Positions 52,616 through 63,083 of a stretch of DNA of 64,000 nt are shown one piece after another. Positions within the stretch are counted from its first letter, which is position 1; each line of letters opens with the position of its first letter. This DNA comes from Hyphomicrobiales bacterium (GTDB taxonomy: Bacteria; Pseudomonadota; Alphaproteobacteria; Rhodospirillales; JACKKN01), in NCBI GenBank assembly GCA_024236415.1, contig JACKKN010000003.1:323492-387491 (forward strand), in the 5' to 3' direction. Made by a program: the position numbers and the translations under genes. The notes beneath the pieces were generated by a model, which ran no database searches, had not been told where the DNA came from, and saw nothing but the letters and a program-made list of their open reading frames with translations.

Positions 52616-53281
52616 TCATTCGGAGCTCAACAATATCCCCAGCACCCCTTCCAACTCCGAAATCGCCGCCTCCGCCTCTCCCACCTTGATGGTCGTCATC
52701 CCCATCTCCCGGGCCGGTTTGAGGTTCACGCCTAGGTCGTCCAGGTAGACGGCCTCCGTCGGCGCGACGTTCAGGGCGTCTAGGGCCATCTGGTAGATGC
52801 GCGGGTCGGGTTTGCGCAGGCCGACCTTGCTTGACTCGATCACCAGGTCGAACAGGGCCAGGACGGCCGCCACCTCGCCGGCCTTGCCGGTGTAGAGGGA
52901 GGCGTCCGAGGCGTCCGGGTCCGGCTCGCGCACGTTGTTGGTGATGCAGGCGCAGGCGAAATGCTGCTTCACCCGGCGCAGGGCGGCGACCATTTCGGGG
53001 CGCAGGTCGCCCTTGATGAGCTTGATCACCTCGGCCCCCGGAACGGCGTGGCCCAGGGCGCGGGACTCGGCCGCGAAGGCGCGGTCGAATTCGGCGAGGT
53101 CGATCTCGTCGCGCTCGAACCGGGCCCAGGCGTTGGTGTCCGGGTTGGTGGAATTGACCCGGCGCAGGAAGTTCTCGGGCAGGCCGTGCTCGCGCTCGTA
53201 GCGGGCGAAGTTGACGAAGGGGCCGGTGGTGAAGACCCCGCCGAAATCCCACAGGACCGCCTTGATGGTCGGGGGGGTCAT
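52616..53281 (-). CDS. HAD-family hydrolase, ACAD10-type HAD
   Basis: 221 residues. Motif I is VLWDFGGVFT (Asp), motif II CITNN, Lys in SSKVGLRKPDPRIYQ, and motif III VYLDDLGVNL. The pattern is that of the HAD domain at the start of human ACAD10 and of epoxide hydrolase N-domains. Downstream on the same strand, after a repeat-filled 343-bp gap, come the acyl-CoA dehydrogenase and the APH kinase. The substrate would be a phosphorylated acyl-CoA or metabolite; this is inferred. Confidence 0.82.
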   Translation of the reverse strand: MTPPTIKAVLWDFGGVFTTGPFVNFARYEREHGLPENFLRRVNSTNPDTNAWARFERDEIDLAEFDRAFAAESRALGHAVPGAEVIKLIKGDLRPEMVAALRRVKQHFACACITNNVREPDPDASDASLYTGKAGEVAAVLALFDLVIESSKVGLRKPDPRIYQMALDALNVAPTEAVYLDDLGVNLKPAREMGMTTIKVGEAEAAISELEGVLGILLSSE

Positions 53282-53307
53282 GGGGGGCTCGCCGGAAACG
53301 TGACACC

Positions 53308-53455
53308 GTCGTCCCCGCGCAGGCGGGGACCCATTCCGTCGTCCGTGCGGGTAGGGGGGGTGGTTCGGGCTGGCCGCCTTCCCGGGTCTGTGTTTGCGGA
53401 CACCCGTCGCGTGGAAACGCAGGCGGAATGGATTCCCGCCTGCGCGGAAATGACG
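53308..53455. repeat. Composite palindromic repeat element, copy 2
   Basis: The left unit is GTCCCCGC-GCAG-GCGGGGAC (53311-53330), followed by CCATTCCG. The right unit is ATTCCCGC-CTGC-GCGGAAAT (53432-53451), preceded by CGGAATGG. Length and end structure equal those of copy 1, and interior words such as CCGTCGTCCG, GGAAAC and AGGCGG match copy 1 read on the other strand. The two copies therefore face opposite ways, 4.4 kb apart. Confidence 0.7.
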
Positions 53456-53527
53456 ATGGGGTTGGTGGGTTTGGGGCGTGTTGCCGGGGTGCGGGTTGGC
53501 CCTTGGACCCGGTTTGGGTTTGCGGGC

Positions 53528-53580
53528 GCCCTTCGCCCCGCCACGCAGGCGGCATGGATTCCCGCCTGCGCGGGAATGAC
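53528..53580. repeat. Half copy of the composite repeat element
   Basis: It repeats the right end of copy 2: CACGCAGGCGGCATGG and ATTCCCGC-CTGC-GCGGGAAT (53558-53577). No matching left unit is next to it. It lies 45 bp after the acyl-CoA dehydrogenase stop (minus strand), where it could form an RNA hairpin. Confidence 0.6.
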
Positions 53581-53624
53581 GCCCCGGGGTGGCGGGGGAG
53601 GGGAAATTCCGTCCGGGCCGGCCA

Positions 53625-54827
<1,203 letters not shown>

Positions 54828-54864
54828 GTGCGGGTCCCCCCTTCCGTCGCGGGTGTTGGGCCGG

Positions 54865-55920
54865 TCAGATGCCGGCGATGGTGACGCCCTTGCGCGCCAG
54901 CCCCGCGACCCGCGCGCCGAAGCGGGCGAAGCGTTCGTCCTGGGTCTGGCCGCGCAGGTAGCGGATGTAGATCTGCTGGATGATGACCGCCAGCTTGAAG
55001 GTGCCGAAGGCGAAGTACCAGTCCACCCGGTCGACCGGGAAGCCGGTGCGCCCGGCGTAGCGGGCGATGACCTCGTCGCGGTCGGGGAAGCCGGCGTGCC
55101 AGGTGGGCATGGCCGAGACCTCCAGCCACTCGGGGTCGTCGTCGGCGTTGTTCCAGTAGCTGAGCATGGAGCCCAGGTCCATCAGCGGGTCGCCGGTGGT
55201 GCACATGTCCCAGTCCAGCACCGCCACCGGGATGGCCGGGTCGGCGGCGTCCACCAGCACGTTGTCCAACTTGAAGTCGTTGTGCAGCAGCGACACCCGG
55301 CCCGAATCCGGCACCCCGCCGCCGAGCCAGCCGACCAGGCGGTCCATCTCGGGCAGGTCGCGGTCCTTGGCCGCGTGCCAGCGCTTGGTCCAGCCGTCCA
55401 GCTGGCGCTGCACGAAGCCCTCGGGCCGGCCCAGGTCGGCCAGGTCCACCGCCGCCGGGTCGACCAGGTGCAGGTCGGCGAGCGCGTCCACCAGCATCAG
55501 GCCGATGCGCCGGTTCAGGTCCGGCTTGCCGTCGAAGGGGGGCGGGAAGGTGTCGCGGATGACGATGCCGCGGCGCCGCTCCAGCACGTGGAATTCGGCG
55601 CCGATCAGGGCCGGATCGTCGCAGAACAGGAAGCTGCGCGGGGCCAGGGGATAGGCGGCGTAGAGGCGCGACAGGACCCGGTGCTCGCGCCGCATGTCGT
55701 GGGCCGAGGGCGCCACCGGGCCAAGCGGCGGGCGGCGCAGCACGAACTCGCGTTCGCCGAACCGCAGCAGGTAGGTCAGGTTGGCGTGGCCGCCGCCGAA
55801 CTGGGCCACGGCGAGGGGGCCCTCGGCCCCCTCCAGGTTGGCGCGCAGGAACGGCTCCAGGCGGCTGGTGTCCAGCTGCTCGTCCGGGCGGACGTCGATC
55901 AGCTCCGGGACCTGGGCCAC
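54865..55920 (-). CDS. APH-family phosphotransferase (acyl-CoA hydroxyl kinase candidate)
   Basis: 351-residue kinase-fold protein. FGGGHANLTYLLRFGEREFVLRRPP is the nucleotide loop; LLHNDFKLDNVLVD is the catalytic loop (Brenner motif with His-Asn-Asp instead of His-Gly-Asp) and VLDWDMCTTGDPLMDLG the metal-binding Asp. It matches the APH domain of ACAD10/11 and LvaA-like kinases, which phosphorylate 4-hydroxyacyl-CoA. GTG start, 9 bp after the thiolase stop. Confidence 0.85.
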   Translation of the reverse strand: MAQVPELIDVRPDEQLDTSRLEPFLRANLEGAEGPLAVAQFGGGHANLTYLLRFGEREFVLRRPPLGPVAPSAHDMRREHRVLSRLYAAYPLAPRSFLFCDDPALIGAEFHVLERRRGIVIRDTFPPPFDGKPDLNRRIGLMLVDALADLHLVDPAAVDLADLGRPEGFVQRQLDGWTKRWHAAKDRDLPEMDRLVGWLGGGVPDSGRVSLLHNDFKLDNVLVDAADPAIPVAVLDWDMCTTGDPLMDLGSMLSYWNNADDDPEWLEVSAMPTWHAGFPDRDEVIARYAGRTGFPVDRVDWYFAFGTFKLAVIIQQIYIRYLRGQTQDERFARFGARVAGLARKGVTIAGI

Positions 55921-55929
55921 GGCCGCGCC

Positions 55930-57114
55930 CTAGGCCACCTCGAACAGCCCGGCCGCCCCCTGGCCGCCGCCGATGCACATGGTGATGACCACGTACTTGA
56001 CCCCGCGGCGCTTGCCCTCGATCAGGGCGGTGCCGACCATGCGCGCGCCGCTCATGCCATAGGGATGGCCGATGGAGATGGCGCCGCCGTTGACGTTCAG
56101 GATCTCGTCGGGGATGCCCAGGCGGTCGCGGCAGTACAGGACCTGCACGGCGAAGGCCTCGTTCAGCTCCCACAGGCCGATGTCGTCCATCTTCAGGCCG
56201 TGGCGCTGCAGCAGCTTGGGCACGGCGAAGACGGGGCCGATGCCCATCTCGTCGGGTTCGCAGCCGGCCACCGCCATGCCGCGGTAGATGCCCAGGGGCT
56301 GCAGGCCGCGCCGCTCGGCCGCCTTGGCGTCCATCAGCAGGCTGGCCGAGGCGCCGTCCGACAGCTGGCTGGCGTTGCCGGCGGTGATGAAGAACCCCTC
56401 GCCGCGCACCGGCTTCAGGGCGGCCAGGCCCTCGGCGTTGGTCTCGGGCCGGTTGCCCTCGTCCTTGGCCAGGGTCACCTCCTGGTGGGAGACCTCCTTG
56501 GTCTCCTTGTCGACCACCGCCTTGACCGAGGCCATGGGCGCCAGCTCGGCGTCCAGGCGCCCGGCCGCCTGGGCCGCGGCGGTGCGCTGCTGGCTCTGCA
56601 GGCCATAGGCGTCCTGGGCCTCGCGGCTGACGTTGTAGCGCTTGGCCACCACCTCGGCGGTGTCGATCATGGCCATGTACATGTTCGGCACCTTCTGCAG
56701 CAGCCGCGGGTCCTGGTTGCGGAAGGTGTTCCAGTGCTCGTTCTGCACCAGGCTGATGGATTCGAGCCCGCCGCCGACGACCACGGGCATGTCGTCCTCG
56801 ACGATCTGCTTGGCCGCGGTGGCGATGGCCATCAGGCCCGACGAGCACTGGCGGTCGATGGTCATGCCCGCCACCTGCACCGGCAGGCCGGCGGCCATGG
56901 CGCACTGGCGCGCCACGTTGACCCCCTGGGTGCCCTGCTGCATGGCGGCGCCCATGACCACGTCGTCCACCTCGGCCGGGTCGACCCCGGCGCGGCGCAC
57001 GGCCTCGGCGATCACGTGGCCGCCCAGGGTCGGGGCCTCGGTGTTGTTGAACGCGCCGCGGTAGGCCCTGCCGATGGGCGTGCGCGCGGTCGAGACGATG
57101 ACGGCTTCCTTCAT
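55930..57114 (-). CDS. Acetyl-CoA C-acyltransferase (thiolase)
   Basis: 394-residue degradative-type thiolase. The active-site Cys is in DRQCSSGLMAIA, His in GGAISIGHPYGMSGAR, and the second Cys in ITMCIGGGQGAAGLFE; NEAFA is present. It ends the beta-oxidation cycle. It lies between the FadB/J-like gene (19 bp upstream) and the APH kinase. Confidence 0.93.
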   Translation of the reverse strand: MKEAVIVSTARTPIGRAYRGAFNNTEAPTLGGHVIAEAVRRAGVDPAEVDDVVMGAAMQQGTQGVNVARQCAMAAGLPVQVAGMTIDRQCSSGLMAIATAAKQIVEDDMPVVVGGGLESISLVQNEHWNTFRNQDPRLLQKVPNMYMAMIDTAEVVAKRYNVSREAQDAYGLQSQQRTAAAQAAGRLDAELAPMASVKAVVDKETKEVSHQEVTLAKDEGNRPETNAEGLAALKPVRGEGFFITAGNASQLSDGASASLLMDAKAAERRGLQPLGIYRGMAVAGCEPDEMGIGPVFAVPKLLQRHGLKMDDIGLWELNEAFAVQVLYCRDRLGIPDEILNVNGGAISIGHPYGMSGARMVGTALIEGKRRGVKYVVITMCIGGGQGAAGLFEVA

Positions 57115-57133
57115 CCCCTGATACTCCCCCTCA

Positions 57134-59218
<2,085 letters not shown>

Positions 59219-59275
59219 CTTATCCTCGATTGATGGGATGCCTTGCCCGCGGGCGCGGCACGGCGGTGGCGGCCC

Positions 59276-59971
59276 TCAGACTTCGAGCCATTCCTTGCGG
59301 ACATCCTCGTTGGTGTTCAGGTCTTCCGGCGTGCCCTCGAACACGATCTTTCCGTGGCCCATGACGTAGACCCGGGCCGAAATCGAGAGCGCGATGGTCA
59401 GCTTCTGCTCGACCAGCAGGACGGAGACCTTACGTCGCGCGATCTCCTCGAGCAAGTGCGCCACCTGCTCCACCACCTTGGGCGCCAGGCCCTCGGTGGG
59501 TTCGTCGACCATGATCAGGTCCGGGTCCCCCATCAGGGTCCGGCACATGGTCAGCATCTGCTGCTCGCCGCCCGACAGCACGCCGCCGGGGACGTCGGCG
59601 CGCTCGCGCAGGTTGGGGAACAGGTCGAACATGTCCTCCATGGACCAGCGCCCCGTCTGGCGGGTCGACTTCATGCCCAGGATCAGGTTCTGGCGCACGG
59701 TCAGGGTGGGGAAGATGTCGCGGTTCTCGGGCACGTAGCCCAGGCCCAGGTGGGCGATCTCGTGCGGCGTGCGGCCGGCGATCTGCTGGCCGTTGAAGGT
59801 GATCGTCCCCTGCGGCGGCACCACCCCCATGATGGCCTTGACGGTGGTCGACCGGCCGACCCCGTTGCGGCCCAGCAGGCTCACGATCTCGCCCTCGTCC
59901 ACGCGCAGGTCGACCCCGTGCAGGACGTGGCTCTTGCCGTAGAAGGCGTGCAGGTTGGTGGCTTCAAGCAT
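59276..59971 (-). CDS. livF: Branched-chain amino acid-type ABC transporter ATPase LivF, Walker A with Arg
   Basis: 231-residue ABC ATPase. Walker A reads GRNGVGRSTT, with Arg where nearly all ATPases have Lys; signature VLSGGEQQMLTMCRTLM, Walker B LIMVDEPTEGL and the H-loop region VLLVEQ (Gln for His is usual in LivF) are otherwise normal. The ATG overlaps the livG stop by 8 bp. The intact reading frame and signature argue for a working protein, perhaps with altered ATP use. Confidence 0.9.
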   Translation of the reverse strand: MLEATNLHAFYGKSHVLHGVDLRVDEGEIVSLLGRNGVGRSTTVKAIMGVVPPQGTITFNGQQIAGRTPHEIAHLGLGYVPENRDIFPTLTVRQNLILGMKSTRQTGRWSMEDMFDLFPNLRERADVPGGVLSGGEQQMLTMCRTLMGDPDLIMVDEPTEGLAPKVVEQVAHLLEEIARRKVSVLLVEQKLTIALSISARVYVMGHGKIVFEGTPEDLNTNEDVRKEWLEV

Positions 59972-60749
59972 CGCCGGCGCCCTCCCCGTTGTCCGACCCG
60001 CCATGCTCGGTGCCCAGGTAGGCCTCCTGCACCGCGGCGCTGGCGCGCACCCGCTCGGGCGTGTCGCTGGCGATGATCTCGCCGTACACCAGCACCGAGA
60101 TGCGGTTGGCCAGGTTGAACACCACGCCCATGTCGTGCTCGACCATGACCAGGGTCCGGTTTTCGGAGATCTTGCGGATCAGGTCCACCACCCGGTCGGT
60201 CTCGGTGCGGCTCATGCCCGCCGTGGGCTCGTCCAGCATGATCACCTCGGCGCCGCCGGCGATGGTGATGCCGATCTCCAGCGCCCGCTGGTCGGCATAG
60301 GACAGCAGGCCGGCGGGCAGGTTGCGGTGGGCCGTCAGGTTGACCTCCTCCAGCACGAAGTCGGCCCGTTCGGTCAGGGCCCGGCTGCGGTTGACCAGGT
60401 TCCAGAACGAATACTTGTGGCCCGAACCGTACAGCAGGGCGCAGCGCACGTTCTCGAACACGCTCATGCGCGGGAAGATGTTGGTGACCTGGAAGCTGCG
60501 GCTCAGCCCCATGCGGTTGATCTCGAACGGGGGCTTGTTGGTGATGTCCCGGCCGTTCAGGCGGATGGCGCCCTCGCTGACCTCATAGCGGCCGCTGATC
60601 AGGTGGAACAGGGTCGACTTGCCGGCGCCGTTGGGGCCGATGATGGCGTGCCGCTCGCCGGCCGTGATGGCCAGGTTGACGCCGCGGATGATCGGCGTCG
60701 GGCCGAAGCTCTTGTGCAGGTCGATCAGTTCGAGGGCGTTTCCGCTCAT
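59964..60749 (-). CDS. livG: ABC transporter ATPase LivG
   Basis: 261 residues. Walker A GPNGAGKST is intact; signature LLSYADQRALEIG, Walker B VIMLDEPTAGMSRTETDRV and VEHDMGVVF are typical of LivG. MGLSRSFQVTNIFPRMSVFENV is the Q-loop area. It overlaps livM by 4 bp. It probably provides the fully active ATP site next to the odd LivF. Confidence 0.92.
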   Translation of the reverse strand: MSGNALELIDLHKSFGPTPIIRGVNLAITAGERHAIIGPNGAGKSTLFHLISGRYEVSEGAIRLNGRDITNKPPFEINRMGLSRSFQVTNIFPRMSVFENVRCALLYGSGHKYSFWNLVNRSRALTERADFVLEEVNLTAHRNLPAGLLSYADQRALEIGITIAGGAEVIMLDEPTAGMSRTETDRVVDLIRKISENRTLVMVEHDMGVVFNLANRISVLVYGEIIASDTPERVRASAAVQEAYLGTEHGGSDNGEGAGDA

Positions 60750-62011
60750 CCGCCACCTCCTCCGCGCAGGGCGTCGCCGATTTCCTGCCAGGTTTCGGAC
60801 ACCGCCGGGAAGCCGCGGCGCATGAAATAGCCGCCGGCGCCGACCAGGGTCACGGCGATGGCCCAGGGTACGATGCCGGCGGAATCGAACGGCACGCCCA
60901 TGATGCTCATCTCCGTCCCCTCGGCATTGGCCTTGATGGACAGGTGGAACGCCATCTCGACGATGATCACCACGCCGACGAAAAGCGCCGCCCCGGGGAT
61001 GCCGACCCGCCAGTACGGCGACCACAGGCGGCCCATCATGCGCGCCCGCCACACCGGCTGGTGCATGGCGATCAGCCCGGCCAGCCCCTGGGGCATGTAC
61101 AGCACCACGATCATGAAGAACAGGCCCAGGTACAGCAGCCAGGCGTCGGTGAAATCGGCCAGTTCCATGGACAGCCAGCCGGTGACCACGGCGCCGATCA
61201 CCGGACCGAAGAAATGGCCCAGGCCGCCGATGTAGGCGGCAATCAGCACCGAGGCGGACTCGGACTCGCCGATGGCCTCGGCGGTGACGATTTCCAGGTT
61301 GATGGCGAACAGCGATCCGGCGATGCCGGCGAACAGGCCGGCCAGCGAGAACACGTAGAACCGCACCCGCACCGGGTCGTAGCCGACGAAGGCGACCCGT
61401 TCCGGGTTGTCGCGCACCGCCTGCGCCATGCGCCCCAGGGGCGTGTGGGTGTAGGCGTAGATGGCGATCATGCACAGGAAGGTCCAGGCGGCGACCACGA
61501 AATAGACCTGGATCTGCGGGCCATAGGTCAGGCCCAGCAGCTCGGGCCCGACCATGCGGTCCGTCGAGCGGCCCATCTCGCCGCCGAAGTAGTTGTTGAA
61601 GGTCAGCGCCGCCGTGGCCATCAGCTCGCCGATACCCAGGGTGATCAGGGCGAAGGTGACGCCGGCGCGCTTGGTCGAGACGAAGCCGAAGATGACGCCC
61701 CAGAACAGCCCGGTCAGGGCGCCGATCACGGGCATGAACATGACCGGGAAGTAGATGCCGTTCTGGTCGATGGCGTCCAGCATGGCGCAGGACATGTACC
61801 CGGCCATGCCGAAATAGACCGCGTGGCCGAACGACAGCATGCCGCCCTGTCCCAGCAGCATGTTGTAGGACAGGGCGAAGATGACGGTGATGCTGATCTG
61901 GGCCAGGACCTTGAGCGTGGCCTCGGACTGGAACACCAGCGGCAACACCAGGAACACGGCGGCGATGGCGAACCAGATGGCGTGGCGCCGGAAGAAGTTG
62001 GTGTCGCTCAT
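60746..62011 (-). CDS. livM: ABC transporter permease LivM, C-terminally extended
   Basis: 421-residue polytopic permease. LGQGGMLSFGHAVYFGMAGYMS, RAGVTFALITLGIGELM and GGLGHFFGPVIGAVVTGWL are the LivM motifs; ITPLGRMAQAVRDNPERVAFVGYDPVRVRFYVFSLAGLFAGIAGSL-type segments are present near the centre. About 80 residues with two more helices follow the usual end. It overlaps livG and livH by 4 bp each. Confidence 0.9.
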   Translation of the reverse strand: MSDTNFFRRHAIWFAIAAVFLVLPLVFQSEATLKVLAQISITVIFALSYNMLLGQGGMLSFGHAVYFGMAGYMSCAMLDAIDQNGIYFPVMFMPVIGALTGLFWGVIFGFVSTKRAGVTFALITLGIGELMATAALTFNNYFGGEMGRSTDRMVGPELLGLTYGPQIQVYFVVAAWTFLCMIAIYAYTHTPLGRMAQAVRDNPERVAFVGYDPVRVRFYVFSLAGLFAGIAGSLFAINLEIVTAEAIGESESASVLIAAYIGGLGHFFGPVIGAVVTGWLSMELADFTDAWLLYLGLFFMIVVLYMPQGLAGLIAMHQPVWRARMMGRLWSPYWRVGIPGAALFVGVVIIVEMAFHLSIKANAEGTEMSIMGVPFDSAGIVPWAIAVTLVGAGGYFMRRGFPAVSETWQEIGDALRGGGGG

Positions 62012-62958
62012 GATTCGCGGGTCCCCATCAGGCCGCGCGGGCGGAAGATCAGCAGCAGCACCATCAGCAGGTACGGGATCATCGGCGCGAAGGAGGAAAT
62101 GGTCAGGCCCCAGACCTCGCCCATCAGGGTCTCGGTCGAGCTTTTCAGGCCGAAGGCCGAGAACAGGTCGGCCAGCGAATAGTCGAAGCCGACGGCGAAG
62201 GTCTGCACGATGCCGATCAGCAGCGACGCGATCAGGGCGCCGCCCAGCGACCCCATGCCGCCGACGACGACGACCACGAACACGATGCTGCCCAGGGAGC
62301 CGGCCATGCTGGGCTCGGTGCCCAGGACCGGGCCGGCCATGACCCCGGCCAGGCCGGCCAGGGCGCAGCCGACGCCGAAGGTCAGCATGAAGATGCGCGG
62401 CACGTTGTGGCCCAGGGCGCCGACCACCTCGGGGTGGGTCAGGGCCGCCTGGATGATCAGGCCGACCCGGGTCCGGGTCAGGACGCCGAACAGCAGCAGG
62501 AAGATGGCGATCGAGGTCAGCAGCATGAACAGGCGATAGGCCGGATAGTCGGTCTCGAACAGGGTGAAGGCGGGGATGTTGAGGTAGTCGGGCACCTGGT
62601 AGGGCACCGGGATGACACCCCAGATCATCTGCACGCCCTGCAGGATCAGGAAGGCGAGGCCGAAGGTGAACAGCAGCTCGGCCACGTGGCCCAGCTTGTG
62701 CACCCGCCGCAGGCCGTACCGTTCGACCACCGCGCCCAGGACGCCGACCACCAGCGGGCCGACCAGCAGGCCGGGCAGGAAGCCGACGTAGGTCGACGTC
62801 ATGTACCCGGCGTAGGCGCCGATCATGAAGAAACTGGCATGGGCGAAGTTCAGCACGCCCATCATGCTGAAGATCAGCGTCAGGCCGGCCGACAGCATGA
62901 ACAGCAGCATGCCGTAGCCGACGCCGTTCAACAGCGAGAAAATGATGAATTCAGCCAC
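62008..62958 (-). CDS. livH: ABC transporter permease LivH
   Basis: 316-residue permease with about eight helices. NGVGYGMLLFMLSAGLTLIFSMMGVLNFAHASFFMIGAY is the N-terminal signature, and GSLGSIVFVVVVVGGMGSLGGALIASLLIGIVQTF the C-terminal one. GTG start with GGGGGG upstream. It follows the binding-protein gene after 125 bp that hold a strong hairpin. Confidence 0.92.
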   Translation of the reverse strand: MAEFIIFSLLNGVGYGMLLFMLSAGLTLIFSMMGVLNFAHASFFMIGAYAGYMTSTYVGFLPGLLVGPLVVGVLGAVVERYGLRRVHKLGHVAELLFTFGLAFLILQGVQMIWGVIPVPYQVPDYLNIPAFTLFETDYPAYRLFMLLTSIAIFLLLFGVLTRTRVGLIIQAALTHPEVVGALGHNVPRIFMLTFGVGCALAGLAGVMAGPVLGTEPSMAGSLGSIVFVVVVVGGMGSLGGALIASLLIGIVQTFAVGFDYSLADLFSAFGLKSSTETLMGEVWGLTISSFAPMIPYLLMVLLLIFRPRGLMGTRES

Positions 62959-63038
62959 CCGTCGACCCCCCGGCCATCGATCGTCCCGGGCCCTTCAGGG
63001 GGCCTCGGATTTTTTGGGCTTGCCGCCTGGGATGGAAA

Positions 63039-63066
63039 GCCGGGCGGAGCGAAGGCTCCGCCCGGC
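63039..63066 (-). terminator. Strong hairpin between livK and livH
   Basis: On the minus strand GCCGGGCGGAGC-CTTC-GCTCCGCCCGGC, 12-bp stem and tetraloop, followed by TTTCC. It lies 17 bp after the binding-protein stop. Such hairpins let the binding protein be made in excess by partial termination or by stabilising the mRNA 3' end. Confidence 0.65.
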
Positions 63067-63083
63067 GCGGAAAAGGCCTGATG

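Larger units (their letters stand above)
53282..53624. other. Intergenic region filled with repeats, no gene
   Basis: This 343-bp gap is almost wholly made of palindromic repeat units (53308-53455 and 53528-53580). Frames through it are simple-sequence and not conserved-looking. It lies on the coding direction between the HAD gene and the acyl-CoA dehydrogenase. Confidence 0.6.

Noticed and set aside
52473..53555. 360-codon minus-strand frame covering the HAD gene in another frame
   Set aside because: It runs through the repeat units and gives Pro/Arg-rich simple sequence; the HAD frame at 52616-53281 has all catalytic motifs.
59276..59971. LivF as a pseudogene because of the Walker A change
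   Set aside because: The frame, signature motif, Walker B and operon overlap are intact, so a functional variant is more likely.
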